A DNA stretch of 64,000 nt from NCBI RefSeq assembly GCF_040394755.1, contig NZ_JBEBRQ010000009.1; one strand, 5' to 3'. The position numbers and the translations under genes are program-made. The notes under the pieces are model-generated. The model ran no database searches, was not told the origin of the DNA, and saw nothing but the letters and a program-made list of their open reading frames with translations. This DNA is from Castellaniella defragrans_A. Lineage in GTDB: Bacteria > Pseudomonadota > Gammaproteobacteria > Burkholderiales > Burkholderiaceae_B. Below, one piece after another: positions 54,078-63,380 of the stretch (position 1 is its first letter; each line of letters begins with the position of its first letter).

Positions 54078-54270
54078 AGCGACAGCCGGCATTGCCAACT
54101 CGGGCGTACCAACCAGGGTGGGCATGAAGGTCACAGGCCACAAGACCGTGACGATGTTCATGCGCTATGTTCATACCGGGGACAAGCTAGTGCGCGATGA
54201 GGCCGAACTGGTGGCGAATCGGCGGCTGGCGATTACCGGGACATCCCGTTCCATGGAGACAACAGCATGA
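54078..54270 (+). pseudogene. Tyrosine-recombinase (phage integrase) C-terminal remnant
   Basis: About 64 codons that match only the end of a tyrosine recombinase: NSGVPTRVGMKVTGHKTV then MFMRYVHTGDK and ELVANRRLAIT. The box II histidine (GHK) and the nucleophile tyrosine (RYVHT) remain, but the core-binding and most of the catalytic domain, including the box I arginine, are gone. Its stop overlaps the start of the next gene (ATGA), so an original integrase-cargo junction has been kept. This marks a decayed integrative element. Confidence 0.8.
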
Positions 54271-55361
54271 CAAGGAAGACGCCTGTGGCAACGCGGAAAT
54301 CTGCCACCTTGCCGGCTGGCTATGCCGGCATCCACGGCGGCATCGTGGAACTGCTGGATGCGGCGCGCCAGGCAGCGGCACGCAGCCTCAATGCGCTGAT
54401 GACGGCCAGCTATTGGGAAATTGGCCGCCGGATCGTCGAAGCCGAGCAGAAAGGCAGGCGGCGGGCCGGTTATGGCGAGCAGTTGATGGAACGGTTGTCT
54501 ACCGATTTGACGGCCCGGTTCGGGCGCGGGTTCAGCCCGGACAACCTAGAGAACATGCGGCGCTTCTTCGTCGCTTACCCCCTTAAGGCAATTTCCGAGA
54601 CACTGTCTCGGAAATTCGACCTCACCGAACTGACCCAGGTCTTCACCTTACCGTGGTCGGCCTATGTCCGGCTGCTGTCGGTCAAGGATGACCATGCCCG
54701 CCGGTTCTACGAGGCCGGGGCGCTGCGCGGTGGTTGGAGCGTGCGCCAGCTCGACAGGCAGATCGGCAGCCAGTTTTACGAACGCACAGCCTTGTCCAAG
54801 GACAAGGCGACGATGCTGGTCAAGGGTTCGGTGGCCAAGCCCGAGGATGCCGTCACGCCCAATGACGCCATCAAAGACCCGCATGTGCTGGAGTTCCTCG
54901 ACCTCAAAGACGAGTATTCGGAGTCCGGCCTCGAAGCGGCCTTGATCCAGCGGTTGGAAGACTTCCTGCTAGAGCTTGGCGAGGGCTTCACCTTCGTCGG
55001 GCGGCAGCGCCGGTTGCGCATCGACCAGACCTGGTATCGGGTCGATCTGCTGTTCTTCCATCGCAAGCTGCGCTGCCTGGTCATCATCGACCTGAAGCTG
55101 GGCAGCCTGACCCATGCCGATGTGGGGCAGATGCATATGTACTGCAACTATGCCAAGGAGCATTGGGCCTACCCGGACGAGAATCCGCCGGTGGGCCTGA
55201 TCCTGTGCGCCGACAAGGGCCATGCTCTGGCGCGGTATGCGTTGGATGGCTTACCGAGCAAGGTGATGGCGGCTAACTACCGGACGGTGTTGCCGGATGC
55301 CGAGTTGCTACAAAAAGAGCTGGAGAACACGCGGCGTCTGCTCGAATCTCGGATAGGGTAG
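54267..55361 (+). CDS. DUF1016 (YhcG-type) PD-(D/E)xK nuclease
   Basis: 364 residues. The N-terminal DUF1016_N domain (about residues 22-160, with SYWEIGRRIVEAEQKG and GRGFSPDNLENMRRFF) is followed by a YhcG nuclease domain (about 175-350). The PD-(D/E)xK site is D260 (WYRVDLLFFHR) and D275-L-K277 (VIIDLKLG), so it should be catalytically competent. Function of the family is not settled; genes of this type are frequent in mobile and defence islands. GC is below that of the core genes. Confidence 0.88.
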   Translation: MTRKTPVATRKSATLPAGYAGIHGGIVELLDAARQAAARSLNALMTASYWEIGRRIVEAEQKGRRRAGYGEQLMERLSTDLTARFGRGFSPDNLENMRRFFVAYPLKAISETLSRKFDLTELTQVFTLPWSAYVRLLSVKDDHARRFYEAGALRGGWSVRQLDRQIGSQFYERTALSKDKATMLVKGSVAKPEDAVTPNDAIKDPHVLEFLDLKDEYSESGLEAALIQRLEDFLLELGEGFTFVGRQRRLRIDQTWYRVDLLFFHRKLRCLVIIDLKLGSLTHADVGQMHMYCNYAKEHWAYPDENPPVGLILCADKGHALARYALDGLPSKVMAANYRTVLPDAELLQKELENTRRLLESRIG

Positions 55362-55488
55362 CCGGCACAAACTGAGGGGGCTGGATTATCGTATTGTTAC
55401 GCGACGACCTACGAAGAACGCATCATGATAAACGCCGAGTTTGATGGATAACCATCAATACTGGACCTACCGCAGGTAGAAACCAAAT

Positions 55489-56475
55489 ATGCCGCCCAAG
55501 ACACTCTACAAGTACAGATCATTCAGTTCGCGAACAGTAGAACAGCTCTGCCACGATCAACTGTTCTTTGCCGATCCGAGCACATTCAACGACCCGCTGG
55601 ATACGCAGCCGTGCGTTGTTGCTGACTGCGATGTTGAACGACTGAAGCGCACGGTCTGCAAAATGGTTCGTCAGCGTACTGTGGATACAATGTCCGCAGC
55701 GGCAAATACCATCCGATATCGAGGGCAGAAGACAGCGGATCACATTGAAAAACTGAGCATCGCACGCGCCGAACAGGCTATAGAACAAGATGCCTATAAC
55801 GCTAGAGATCCCTCGCATGAGCTTCCATATGAGAACGCATACCGGCGCTTGTTGATCGCCCGACTGAAACGGGAACTTTTGCTGCAGTATGAGAAAGGGG
55901 TGGTTTCGTTGGCGCAGCGATATAACTGCCCACTGATGTGGAGCCACTACGGCGATCAACACCGGGGCATATGCATCGGCTACACCGTGCCGCCCGATGC
56001 ACTCCCCAACCTTCAAGCCGTGTCCTATGGCGGCCATCGAACCGTATCGGCCGATGCCGTAGCAGCAATGATTCTGGACAAGGACGAGGCAGCGCGCAGC
56101 AAAGTGGACGCGGCGGTGTTGTTCCGCAAAGCCAAGGACTGGAAGTATGAAAAGGAATGGCGCCTGTTAGGGCCGCGTGGCCTCAACGAATCGTCCCTTG
56201 ACCTTTGTGAAATCGTGTTTGGGATGCGTTGTTCCGATTCAGTGAAGTACGCCGTTATTCGCTCGCTGGAGAAGCGAGACGGTACGGCGGCAGCCTTCTA
56301 CGAAATCCGTGCGGTAGCGGACACGTTCCGATTGAAACGATATCGAGTGGACGTTGACGAGCTGTGTAGGAGCTATCCACATCGCGCTCGTTCCGTTCTG
56401 GAAGACTTCGAAGCGTTCGATTCGCTCGACCATAACCAAGTAGAGAAAACGAATTCTCTGCAACAATCGGCATAA
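55489..56475 (+). CDS. DUF2971 domain protein
   Basis: 328 residues. It has DUF2971 hallmarks: LYKYRSFSSRTVEQL at the start, FADPSTFNDPLD, LMWSHYGDQHRGICIGY in the middle and WKYEKEWRLLG later. The family has no established biochemical role; it is common beside mobile elements and restriction or toxin genes. It lies 127 bp after the DUF1016 gene on the same strand, possibly in one transcript. No membrane segments. Confidence 0.87.
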   Translation: MPPKTLYKYRSFSSRTVEQLCHDQLFFADPSTFNDPLDTQPCVVADCDVERLKRTVCKMVRQRTVDTMSAAANTIRYRGQKTADHIEKLSIARAEQAIEQDAYNARDPSHELPYENAYRRLLIARLKRELLLQYEKGVVSLAQRYNCPLMWSHYGDQHRGICIGYTVPPDALPNLQAVSYGGHRTVSADAVAAMILDKDEAARSKVDAAVLFRKAKDWKYEKEWRLLGPRGLNESSLDLCEIVFGMRCSDSVKYAVIRSLEKRDGTAAAFYEIRAVADTFRLKRYRVDVDELCRSYPHRARSVLEDFEAFDSLDHNQVEKTNSLQQSA

Positions 56476-56506
56476 ACGGTGATGTAGAAGCTGTACGCTG
56501 TCGGTG

Positions 56507-56656
56507 ATGCTACGCGACAAGGCGAACATCACGCAGGATGAGAAGAAGGCGCTGCAACTCGCCGGCAAGGTATTCTTGGGGTTGTCCACCGAAGCCTTGC
56601 CGAAAGCGTTGCGGGCTGGCGTATTACTGGAGGTGCATTGTGAGCAAGATCATTGA
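56507..56656 (+). pseudogene. Truncated HigB/RelE-type toxin (C-terminal fragment)
   Basis: Frame of 49 codons, MLRDKANITQDEKKALQLAG then KVFLGLSTEALPKALRAG and LLEVHCEQDH. This is the C-terminal part of a RelE-like toxin of the same general type as the one at 22207; the N-terminal two-thirds are absent, and the frame is closed by TGA at 56480. It overlaps the following antitoxin start by 17 bp, the normal toxin-antitoxin spacing. Probably not toxic. Confidence 0.7.
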
Positions 56657-56942
56657 ATCGCTGCGCGGCGACCTGACGGCGCTCGTTGAGGCGGGGGCCA
56701 TCGGCAAGGTGACGATACGCGAGTTTGACGCAATTTGTCCGCCGCCAGTGCGGGCGTTCGGCGCGGCCGACATCAAGCGGCTGCGGGAAAGCTTGAAGTT
56801 CAGCCAGCCGGTGTTTGCGCTTCACCTGCATACCACGGCATCGACCGTGCGCAAGTGGGAGCAAGGCGAAACTCACCCCACCGGCCCGGCGCTCAAGCTG
56901 TTGAACATCATCGCCAACAAGGGCTTGCAGGCCCTTGTCTGA
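56640..56942 (+). CDS. HigA-type antitoxin, Xre helix-turn-helix (orphaned)
   Basis: 100 residues from the GTG at 56640 (VSKIIESLRGDLTAL), with GGAGG ten bases upstream. Helix-turn-helix SLKFSQPVFALHLHTTASTV followed by RKWEQGETHPTGPALKLL, matching HigA antitoxins. The upstream toxin is truncated, so this antitoxin is now alone. It may remain as an autorepressor or protect against related toxins. It differs clearly in sequence from the antitoxin at 21939. Confidence 0.85.
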   Translation: MSKIIESLRGDLTALVEAGAIGKVTIREFDAICPPPVRAFGAADIKRLRESLKFSQPVFALHLHTTASTVRKWEQGETHPTGPALKLLNIIANKGLQALV

Positions 56943-56995
56943 AGCCTGCGACGACTGAAGGCAGTGCTCGCCCGCTACGCGGCGAACAGGAGAAC

Positions 56996-57319
56996 ATGAT
57001 GAGTCGCAAGGATACCCCTCAAGGCACCGACAACGTGCTGCTGGATCTCGGTTTCGACGATGCGCAAGAACTGTCGGCGAAGGCAGCGCTCGCGCTCAAA
57101 CTCAACGAGCTGATTGACCAACGCGACCTGAGCCAGACCGAAGCGGCCCACATCACCGGCATGACCCAGCCCAAGGTGTCCCAGGTCCGCCGCTACAAGC
57201 TCCAGAACATTTCGCTGGAACGCTTGATGCAGGCGCTGGTGTCGCTGGATCAGCATGTGGAAATCGTAGTGCAGCCTGCGCGGCGCGAGTACGCGCCGGG
57301 CATCACTGTCGCCGCCTGA
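56996..57319 (+). CDS. Xre-type regulator / antitoxin-like protein
   Basis: 107 residues beginning MMSRKDTPQGTDNVLLDLGF, preceded by CAGGAG. The helix-turn-helix RDLSQTEAAHITGMTQPKVS resembles the antitoxin of RelE/HigB-like pairs (COG5606). No toxin gene adjoins it. It lies 53 bp after the HigA-type gene and ends island 2; the 121 bp to rarD show nothing further. Confidence 0.8.
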   Translation: MMSRKDTPQGTDNVLLDLGFDDAQELSAKAALALKLNELIDQRDLSQTEAAHITGMTQPKVSQVRRYKLQNISLERLMQALVSLDQHVEIVVQPARREYAPGITVAA

Positions 57320-57440
57320 CTTCCATGAAAAGCCCGATCGATGACTTGAACCTCTTGAACAAGCTCAACATATTTTCTCCCCGATCGGCAAAGAGGCCCC
57401 GCAACCACCCCAAACCCTGAGCGTCTGGTGGCAAAGACAA

Positions 57441-58307
57441 CTACCGCCTCCTCGCCCCCTCCACCGCCACCAGCGCGACCGCCATCCAGATCGGAACATA
57501 CGTCAGCCACTGGGCCGGCGCCACGCTTTCGCCCAGGGCCAGCAAGGCCACCCAGAACAGCAGCACCGGCTCGACATAGCCGAGCAGACCGAACAGCGAC
57601 AGCGGCAGCATGCGGCTCGCGGCAAGGTACATGGCCAGCGCCGCCGAACTGATCAGCCCAAGCAGCGGGATCAAGAGAAACAGGCGCGGAAATTCCACAA
57701 AGGCGCCGATGGCCTCGGAACCCTGCATCTGCAGGACCACCAGGGCCGCCGGCAGCAAAAGCACCAGGTCATACCACAAGGCCGCCAGGGAACCGACCTT
57801 GAGATGACGGCGCAGCATGAAATACGGCGGATAGCCCAGGATCACCACCAGGGTCGCCCAGGACATCACACCCACCCGCAGGAACTCGTGCCCCACCCCC
57901 AGCACGGCCAGGGCGACCGCCCATTGTTGCAGACGGCTGAGCCGTTCGCCATAGAACAGCCCGCCCACCACGACCATCATCAGCGGCAGCAGGAAATACC
58001 CCATCGAGACATCCAGGCCCATGCCGTGCAGGGGCGCCCAGACAAAGAGCCAGAGCTGCACGCCCAGCAGGGCCGCGCTCAGGATCGACAGCACGAGAAA
58101 CCGGGGCTCGCCCATACGCCGGCCGACGGCGCGGACCTCGCCCCAACCCCGGGCGCGCTGCACCACCACCGCCAGGGCCGGCAGGCCCAGCAGGATGCGC
58201 CAGGAAAAAATGATGTCCCCATCGAAGGGACGCAGCAAGGTCACATAGAAATACAGGCCGGCAAACAGCGCCGAAGCGCCCACCGACAGGACGACACCCT
58301 GCTTCAT
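57441..58307 (-). CDS. rarD: EamA-family permease RarD
   Basis: 288 residues from the ATG at 58307 (MKQGVVLSVGASALFAGLYF). Ten membrane helices in two EamA repeats. The opening and LRPFDGDIIFSWRILLGLP match RarD, a putative metabolite exporter. It is the last gene of the lepA-to-recO run, 61 bp after recO. Natural substrate unknown. Confidence 0.88.
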   Translation of the reverse strand: MKQGVVLSVGASALFAGLYFYVTLLRPFDGDIIFSWRILLGLPALAVVVQRARGWGEVRAVGRRMGEPRFLVLSILSAALLGVQLWLFVWAPLHGMGLDVSMGYFLLPLMMVVVGGLFYGERLSRLQQWAVALAVLGVGHEFLRVGVMSWATLVVILGYPPYFMLRRHLKVGSLAALWYDLVLLLPAALVVLQMQGSEAIGAFVEFPRLFLLIPLLGLISSAALAMYLAASRMLPLSLFGLLGYVEPVLLFWVALLALGESVAPAQWLTYVPIWMAVALVAVEGARRR

Positions 58308-58368
58308 GAGCGCTTTTCCTTGTGGCGGCAGCGCGAACACCTGCCCCGGCATTCTGCAGGACGGGCCA

Positions 58369-58959
58369 TCAGTAGCGCCGCAAGTCCATCAGAACCTTGC
58401 GGGTGCGCAGCGGCGCCTCGAGCAAGGCGTCCAGCCGCTCGCGCAGATGCTGGCGCAGCAGCGGCTCGCCGCGGCCATCCCCGAAATCCGGCGGCGCGCC
58501 CTCCTGCCCATAGCCGGTGTCCTCCAGCAGCCGCCATTCGAAACGGCGCAACACCCCGGCGGGCGAGTGCCGGCGCGGCTGCGCCAGCTCGTCCAGGGCG
58601 GCCTCATAGGCATCGAACACGCCCGGATGCGGGTCCTCGCGCGCCAGCAGGCGCAGGATCAGTTCATTCATGTACCAGCCCGACATCATGGCGCGCCCAT
58701 CGAGCGGCCGCACGCCGCAGGACTCGGCCCGCACCAGGGTGCGCACCTCGGCCGCGCCGCTCCAGGACAGGGACAGGGGCTGGAAAGTCGCCAGGATCGG
58801 CCGCAGGACCGAATAGGGCCGCTTGGCGCCCTTTGCCACCAGGGCGACGCAGCCATGCTCGCGCGTGAACCCCTGGACGATCAGCGAAGTCTCGCGCCAG
58901 GCGCTGGCGTGCAGGACATAGCCGCGCACATCCTGCACCCGCTGGCCGCGTCTACTCAT
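58369..58959 (-). CDS. recO: DNA repair protein RecO
   Basis: 196 residues, shorter than the usual 230-250. The N-terminal OB fold (GYVLHASAWRETSLIVQGFT, LVAKGAKRPYSVLRPIL) is complete and the helical domain follows. The C-terminal part is shortened and lacks a zinc-finger-like cysteine cluster. RecO loads RecA onto SSB-coated DNA with RecR. It overlaps the end of era by 8 bp. Confidence 0.9.
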   Translation of the reverse strand: MSRRGQRVQDVRGYVLHASAWRETSLIVQGFTREHGCVALVAKGAKRPYSVLRPILATFQPLSLSWSGAAEVRTLVRAESCGVRPLDGRAMMSGWYMNELILRLLAREDPHPGVFDAYEAALDELAQPRRHSPAGVLRRFEWRLLEDTGYGQEGAPPDFGDGRGEPLLRQHLRERLDALLEAPLRTRKVLMDLRRY

Positions 58960-59839
58960 AGCCCAGTTCGCGCAGCGCCGCCTCGCGGTCCGACCAGCCC
59001 TTGCGCACCTTGATGTACACGTCCAGGAACACGGGCTTGTCCAGCAGCTTGACGATATCCTGGCGCGCCTCGGTGGCGATGCGCTTCATGTGCTGGCCGC
59101 CCGCGCCCAGCAGGATGGGCCGATGACTCTCGCGCTCGATGACCACGCAGGCGGCGATGCGCGCCCCGCCCTCGTTTTCCTCCCACTGCTCGATCACGAC
59201 CGTGCAGCCGTAGGGCAGCTCGTCGCCCACGAGGCGGAAGATCTTTTCCCGGATCAGCTCGGCGGCGATGAAACGCATCGGCCGGTCGGTCAGGGTATCG
59301 GCCTCGAAAAGATGCTCGCCCTCGGGCAGGCGCGCGGCGATCTCGTCGAGCAGAATGCCGAGCTGGACATCGCGCAAGGCGCTCACCGGCACCACGGCGG
59401 CATAGGGAAACTGGGCGGTGATGCGCGAGACATAGGCGAACATCGCGTTCTTGTCCTTGAGCGCATCGACCTTGTTGACGGCCAGGATGACCGGCCGCGA
59501 GGTCGGCAGCAGCGGCAGCAGCCGGGCATCGCCCGAGGACCACTTGCCGGCCTCGACCACATGCACGACCACGTCGACCTCGGCCAGGGCCTGGGTGACC
59601 ACCCGGTTCATCATGCGGTTCATCGCCCCGCCATGCCGGGTCTGGAATCCCGGGGTGTCGACGAAGACGAACTGGTCCGTCTCACGGGTCAGCACGCCGT
59701 GAATGCGATGCCGCGTGGTCTGGGCCTTGCGCGACACGATGGAAATCTTGGTGCCAATCAAGGCATTGGCCAGAGTGGATTTGCCCACATTGGGGCGCCC
59801 CACGATCGCCACGAAACCGCAACGGGCCGGCGCGTTCAT
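58952..59839 (-). CDS. era: GTPase Era
   Basis: 295 residues from the ATG at 59839. Assists 30S assembly by binding 16S rRNA. GTPase motifs: G1 GRPNVGKSTLANAL, G3 DTPGFQ, G4 NKVD. A C-terminal KH domain follows (about residues 210-290). Its ATG overlaps the rnc stop by four bases, the classical rnc-era-recO order. Confidence 0.97.
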   Translation of the reverse strand: MNAPARCGFVAIVGRPNVGKSTLANALIGTKISIVSRKAQTTRHRIHGVLTRETDQFVFVDTPGFQTRHGGAMNRMMNRVVTQALAEVDVVVHVVEAGKWSSGDARLLPLLPTSRPVILAVNKVDALKDKNAMFAYVSRITAQFPYAAVVPVSALRDVQLGILLDEIAARLPEGEHLFEADTLTDRPMRFIAAELIREKIFRLVGDELPYGCTVVIEQWEENEGGARIAACVVIERESHRPILLGAGGQHMKRIATEARQDIVKLLDKPVFLDVYIKVRKGWSDREAALRELGYE

Positions 59840-60591
59840 TTTTTCTCCTGGGCGACCGCCACCGGCAGGCTGAGCTGCGCGGGCTTGCGGCCCCGGCGGG
59901 CGGTCTTGCGAGCCGGGCCGAGCGCCTCGATGGCGGCGATCGCCTGGCCGGCGGCGAGCTGCTCGGCGGCCCGGCGGCTGCTGCCCGAGGCGGTGACGCG
60001 CACATCGAGCCGGTCGATCCGGCACTCGACGTCGAACAACTGGCTGTGCGCGGCGCCGTGCGTGGCCAGGACCTCGTAGTGCGGCAGGTCCAGGCCGCGC
60101 CCCTGCACGATCTCCTGCAACAGGGTCTTGGGGTCCTTGCCGAAGGTGCGGATATCGATGTTGCCGAGGATCGGCCGATAGAGGCGCTCGATCACCTGGC
60201 GCACGGCCTCGTAGCCGCCGTCGATATATACGGCGCCGAAAACCGCCTCGAGGGCGTCGGCCAGAATCGAAGGCCGGCGAAAGCCGCCGCTCTTGAGCTC
60301 GCCCTCGCCCAGGCGCAGATGGCCGGAGAGCGCGAGCTTCTGCGCGATATCCGCCAGCGCCGCCTGCTTGACCAGATTGGCGCGCACGCGCGACAGATCG
60401 CCCTCGTCCATCTCGGCATGTTCGCCGAACAACAGGGTCGAAACCACGAAATTCAGCACCGAATCGCCGAGGAACTCGAGACGTTCGTTGTGCGGCATGC
60501 CATGACTGCGATGGGTCAGCGCCTGCTCGAGCAGACCCGGGTCGCGAAAGACATGCCCCAAGTCCGACTGCAGGGACGACAGGGAAGCCAT
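59836..60591 (-). CDS. rnc: Ribonuclease III
   Basis: 251 residues. Cuts double-stranded RNA in rRNA and mRNA processing. The signature NERLEFLGDSVLNFVVSTLL has the metal-binding residues, and a C-terminal double-stranded RNA-binding domain follows. Its ATG shares one base with the lepB stop (TGATG). Confidence 0.97.
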   Translation of the reverse strand: MASLSSLQSDLGHVFRDPGLLEQALTHRSHGMPHNERLEFLGDSVLNFVVSTLLFGEHAEMDEGDLSRVRANLVKQAALADIAQKLALSGHLRLGEGELKSGGFRRPSILADALEAVFGAVYIDGGYEAVRQVIERLYRPILGNIDIRTFGKDPKTLLQEIVQGRGLDLPHYEVLATHGAAHSQLFDVECRIDRLDVRVTASGSSRRAAEQLAAGQAIAAIEALGPARKTARRGRKPAQLSLPVAVAQEKK

Positions 60592-61478
60592 CAGTCGAAT
60601 CCACCTATCCGGCTCGGCGAGCCGAAGTTCATCCAGATAAAAAACGCCCGGCCCACAATGTTGGCATCCGGCACGAAACCCCAGTAGCGGCTGTCCAGAC
60701 TGTTGTCCCGGTTATCGCCCATCATGAAGTAATAGCCCTCGGGAACCGTGCAGCGCACGCCGCCGCCAAAATACGCGCAGTGGTCGAACTCGGGGAACCG
60801 CACGATCGGCATCAAGTCCTGGGGGGTATGCTCGTTGAGCAATATCTGGTGCGACACCTGCCCGAGCTGCTCGCGGTACTGCCCCATGTAGGCCGCCCGA
60901 TCAGGTTCATAATAATCCCCATCGCGCTGGTGCTGCACGATCTGGCCATTGATCGTCAGGACCTTGTTGCGATATTCGATCACATCGCCGGGCAGGCCCA
61001 CGACGCGCTTGATGTAGTCCACCGCGGGATCCACGGGATAGCGGAACACCAGCACATCGCCGCGCTGGGGCGAGCCGATGTCGATCACCTTGCGATCAAT
61101 GACCGGCAGGCGGATGCCGTACTGGAATTTATTGACCAGGATCAGATCGCCGCTCTCGAGGGTGGGCAGCATCGAACCCGATGGAATCCGGAACGGCTCG
61201 ACGACGAAAGAACGCAGGACGAACACGAACAGGATCACCGGGAAAAAGCTGGCCCCGTACTCGACCCACCAGGGCGGACGCGCCGCGCGTTCGTAGGCCT
61301 GCCCGCAGGCCTCCTGCAGCGCCGCCTCGTCCAGGCCCGCCGCATTGTTGCGGCACGCCGCGGCGGCCTGCTCGGCGCGCGCGACCCGGCGCGACCGCAG
61401 GACCAGGACGTCCAGACACCAGACAATGCCGGTCACGACCAGCGCCACAAACAAGATCAGGGCAAAATCCCAGCTCAT
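60591..61478 (-). CDS. lepB: Signal peptidase I
   Basis: 295 residues. Two N-terminal membrane helices (about 5-25 and 76-92) place the catalytic domain in the periplasm. Catalytic S102 (FRIPSGSMLPTLESG) and K157 (DYIKRVVGLPGDVI) are intact, and the C-terminal GDNRDNSLDSRYWG box is present. It releases secreted proteins from their signal peptides. It lies 29 bp after lepA. Confidence 0.97.
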   Translation of the reverse strand: MSWDFALILFVALVVTGIVWCLDVLVLRSRRVARAEQAAAACRNNAAGLDEAALQEACGQAYERAARPPWWVEYGASFFPVILFVFVLRSFVVEPFRIPSGSMLPTLESGDLILVNKFQYGIRLPVIDRKVIDIGSPQRGDVLVFRYPVDPAVDYIKRVVGLPGDVIEYRNKVLTINGQIVQHQRDGDYYEPDRAAYMGQYREQLGQVSHQILLNEHTPQDLMPIVRFPEFDHCAYFGGGVRCTVPEGYYFMMGDNRDNSLDSRYWGFVPDANIVGRAFFIWMNFGSPSRIGGFD

Positions 61479-61507
61479 CCCGTCTCCTCAGGCGATTGAA
61501 GGCATGG

Positions 61508-63301
61508 TTACTTATCCTCGACCTGCAGAACGGCCAGGAAGGCCTCCTGCGGGATCTCGACGTTGCCGACTTGTTTCATGCGTTTCTTGCCGGCCTTCTG
61601 TTTTTCGAGAAGCTTCTTTTTGCGGGTGATGTCGCCGCCATAGCACTTGGCGAGGACGTTCTTGCGCAGCGCCTTGACGTTCTCGCGGGCCACCACCTCG
61701 GCGCCGATGGCCGCCTGGATGGCGATATCGAACATCTGGCGCGGGATCAGGCCGCGCATCCGCGAAACCACCTCGCGGCCCCGGAACCGGGCATTGGCGC
61801 GGTGCACGATCATCGACAGCGCATCGACCCGGTCGCCATTGATGAGCAGGTCCACGCGCACCACATCGGCAACCCGGTATTCCTTGAACTCGTAATCCAT
61901 CGAGGCATAGCCGCGAGAGACGGACTTGAGGCGGTCGAAGAAATCCAGGACGATCTCGGCAAGCGGGATCTCGTAGCTCAGGTGGACCTGCCGGCCGTGG
62001 TAGCTCATGTTCAGCTGCACGCCGCGCTTGCCGGTGCACAGCGACATGACCGGCCCGACATATTCCTGGGGCATGAACAGCGTCACCGTCATGATGGGCT
62101 CGCGGATCTCCTGGATGTGCCCGACCTCGGGCATCCGCGCGGGACTGTCGACCATCAGCAGGCTGCCGTCGCGGTGCAGGACCTCGTAGACCACCGAGGG
62201 CGCGGTGGTGATGATGTCCATGTCGAACTCGCGCTCGAGGCGCTCCTGCACGATGTCCATGTGCAGCAGCCCCAGAAACCCGCAGCGAAAGCCGAATCCC
62301 AGGGCCTGGGACACCTCGGGCTCGAACATCAGCGCGGCGTCGTTAAGCTTGAGCTTTTCCAGCGAATCGCGCAACTGGTCGTATTCGCTGGATTCGACCG
62401 GATACACCCCGGCGAACACCTGGGGCTTGACCTCTTTGAAGCCCGGCAGCGCCGTCTGCGCCGGCTTGCCGGCCAGGGTGACGGTATCCCCCACCTTGGC
62501 GTGCTCGAGTTCCTTGATGCCGGCGATCACGAAGCCGACCTCGCCGGCCGACAAGACCGTGCGCGGCTCGGACTTGGGCGTGAAAACCCCGATATGCTCG
62601 CACAGGTGAGTCGCCCCCGTGGCCATGAGCAGGATCTTGTCCTTGGGGCGCAGCGTGCCATTGACGATACGCACCAGCATCACCACGCCGACATAATTGT
62701 CGAACCAGGAGTCGATGATCAGGGCCTGCAAAGGCGCGCCGGGATCGCCCTTGGGGGGCGGAACCCGGCGGACGATGGCCTCGAGGATCTCATCCACCCC
62801 GAGGCCGGTCTTGGCGCTGGCGGGAATCGCCTCGGTGGCGTCGATGCCGATCACATCCTCGATCTCGGCGGCGGCCGCATCCGGATCGGCCGAGGGCAGG
62901 TCCATTTTGTTCAGGACGGGAAGCACCTCGACGCCGAGTTCGATCGCGGTATAGCAATTGGCCACCGTCTGGGCCTCGACCCCCTGGGAGGCATCGACCA
63001 CCAGCAAGGCGCCCTCGCAGGCCGACAGCGAACGGCTGACCTCGTAGGAAAAATCCACGTGCCCCGGCGTGTCGATCAGGTTCAGGTTGTAGACCTTGCC
63101 ATCGGCGGCCGTATAGCGCAGCGCGGCGGTCTGGGCCTTGATGGTGATCCCGCGCTCGCGCTCGATGTCCATCGAATCCAGCACCTGCGCCGCCATCTCG
63201 CGGTCCTGCAGGCCGCCGCAGCGCTGGATCAGGCGGTCGGCGAGGGTCGATTTGCCGTGATCGATGTGCGCGATGATGGAAAAGTTGCGGATATGGTCCA
63301 T
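61508..63301 (-). CDS. lepA: Elongation factor 4 (LepA)
   Basis: 597 residues from the ATG at 63301 (MDHIRNFSIIAHIDHGKSTL). Ribosome-associated GTPase with EF-G-like domains and the unique C-terminal domain of LepA. G1 AHIDHGKST and G3 DTPGH are intact. It is upstream of lepB, as is usual, and downstream of the protease gene. Confidence 0.98.
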   Translation of the reverse strand: MDHIRNFSIIAHIDHGKSTLADRLIQRCGGLQDREMAAQVLDSMDIERERGITIKAQTAALRYTAADGKVYNLNLIDTPGHVDFSYEVSRSLSACEGALLVVDASQGVEAQTVANCYTAIELGVEVLPVLNKMDLPSADPDAAAAEIEDVIGIDATEAIPASAKTGLGVDEILEAIVRRVPPPKGDPGAPLQALIIDSWFDNYVGVVMLVRIVNGTLRPKDKILLMATGATHLCEHIGVFTPKSEPRTVLSAGEVGFVIAGIKELEHAKVGDTVTLAGKPAQTALPGFKEVKPQVFAGVYPVESSEYDQLRDSLEKLKLNDAALMFEPEVSQALGFGFRCGFLGLLHMDIVQERLEREFDMDIITTAPSVVYEVLHRDGSLLMVDSPARMPEVGHIQEIREPIMTVTLFMPQEYVGPVMSLCTGKRGVQLNMSYHGRQVHLSYEIPLAEIVLDFFDRLKSVSRGYASMDYEFKEYRVADVVRVDLLINGDRVDALSMIVHRANARFRGREVVSRMRGLIPRQMFDIAIQAAIGAEVVARENVKALRKNVLAKCYGGDITRKKKLLEKQKAGKKRMKQVGNVEIPQEAFLAVLQVEDK

Positions 63302-63380
63302 AAAACCCGTCAAATACCTGAAAATCGCCGCGCCGGGATAAACCAGCAGCCCGCCGCGCCGCTCGCCGCCGGCGAGGGAA

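Noticed and set aside
53833..54078. tRNA or att site for the island 2 integrase
   Set aside because: No cloverleaf or T-loop sequence found, and no direct repeat seen between the island's two ends.
53875..54174. Minus-strand 99-codon frame at the left of island 2
   Set aside because: Antisense to the integrase remnant and runs through the repeat and terminator.
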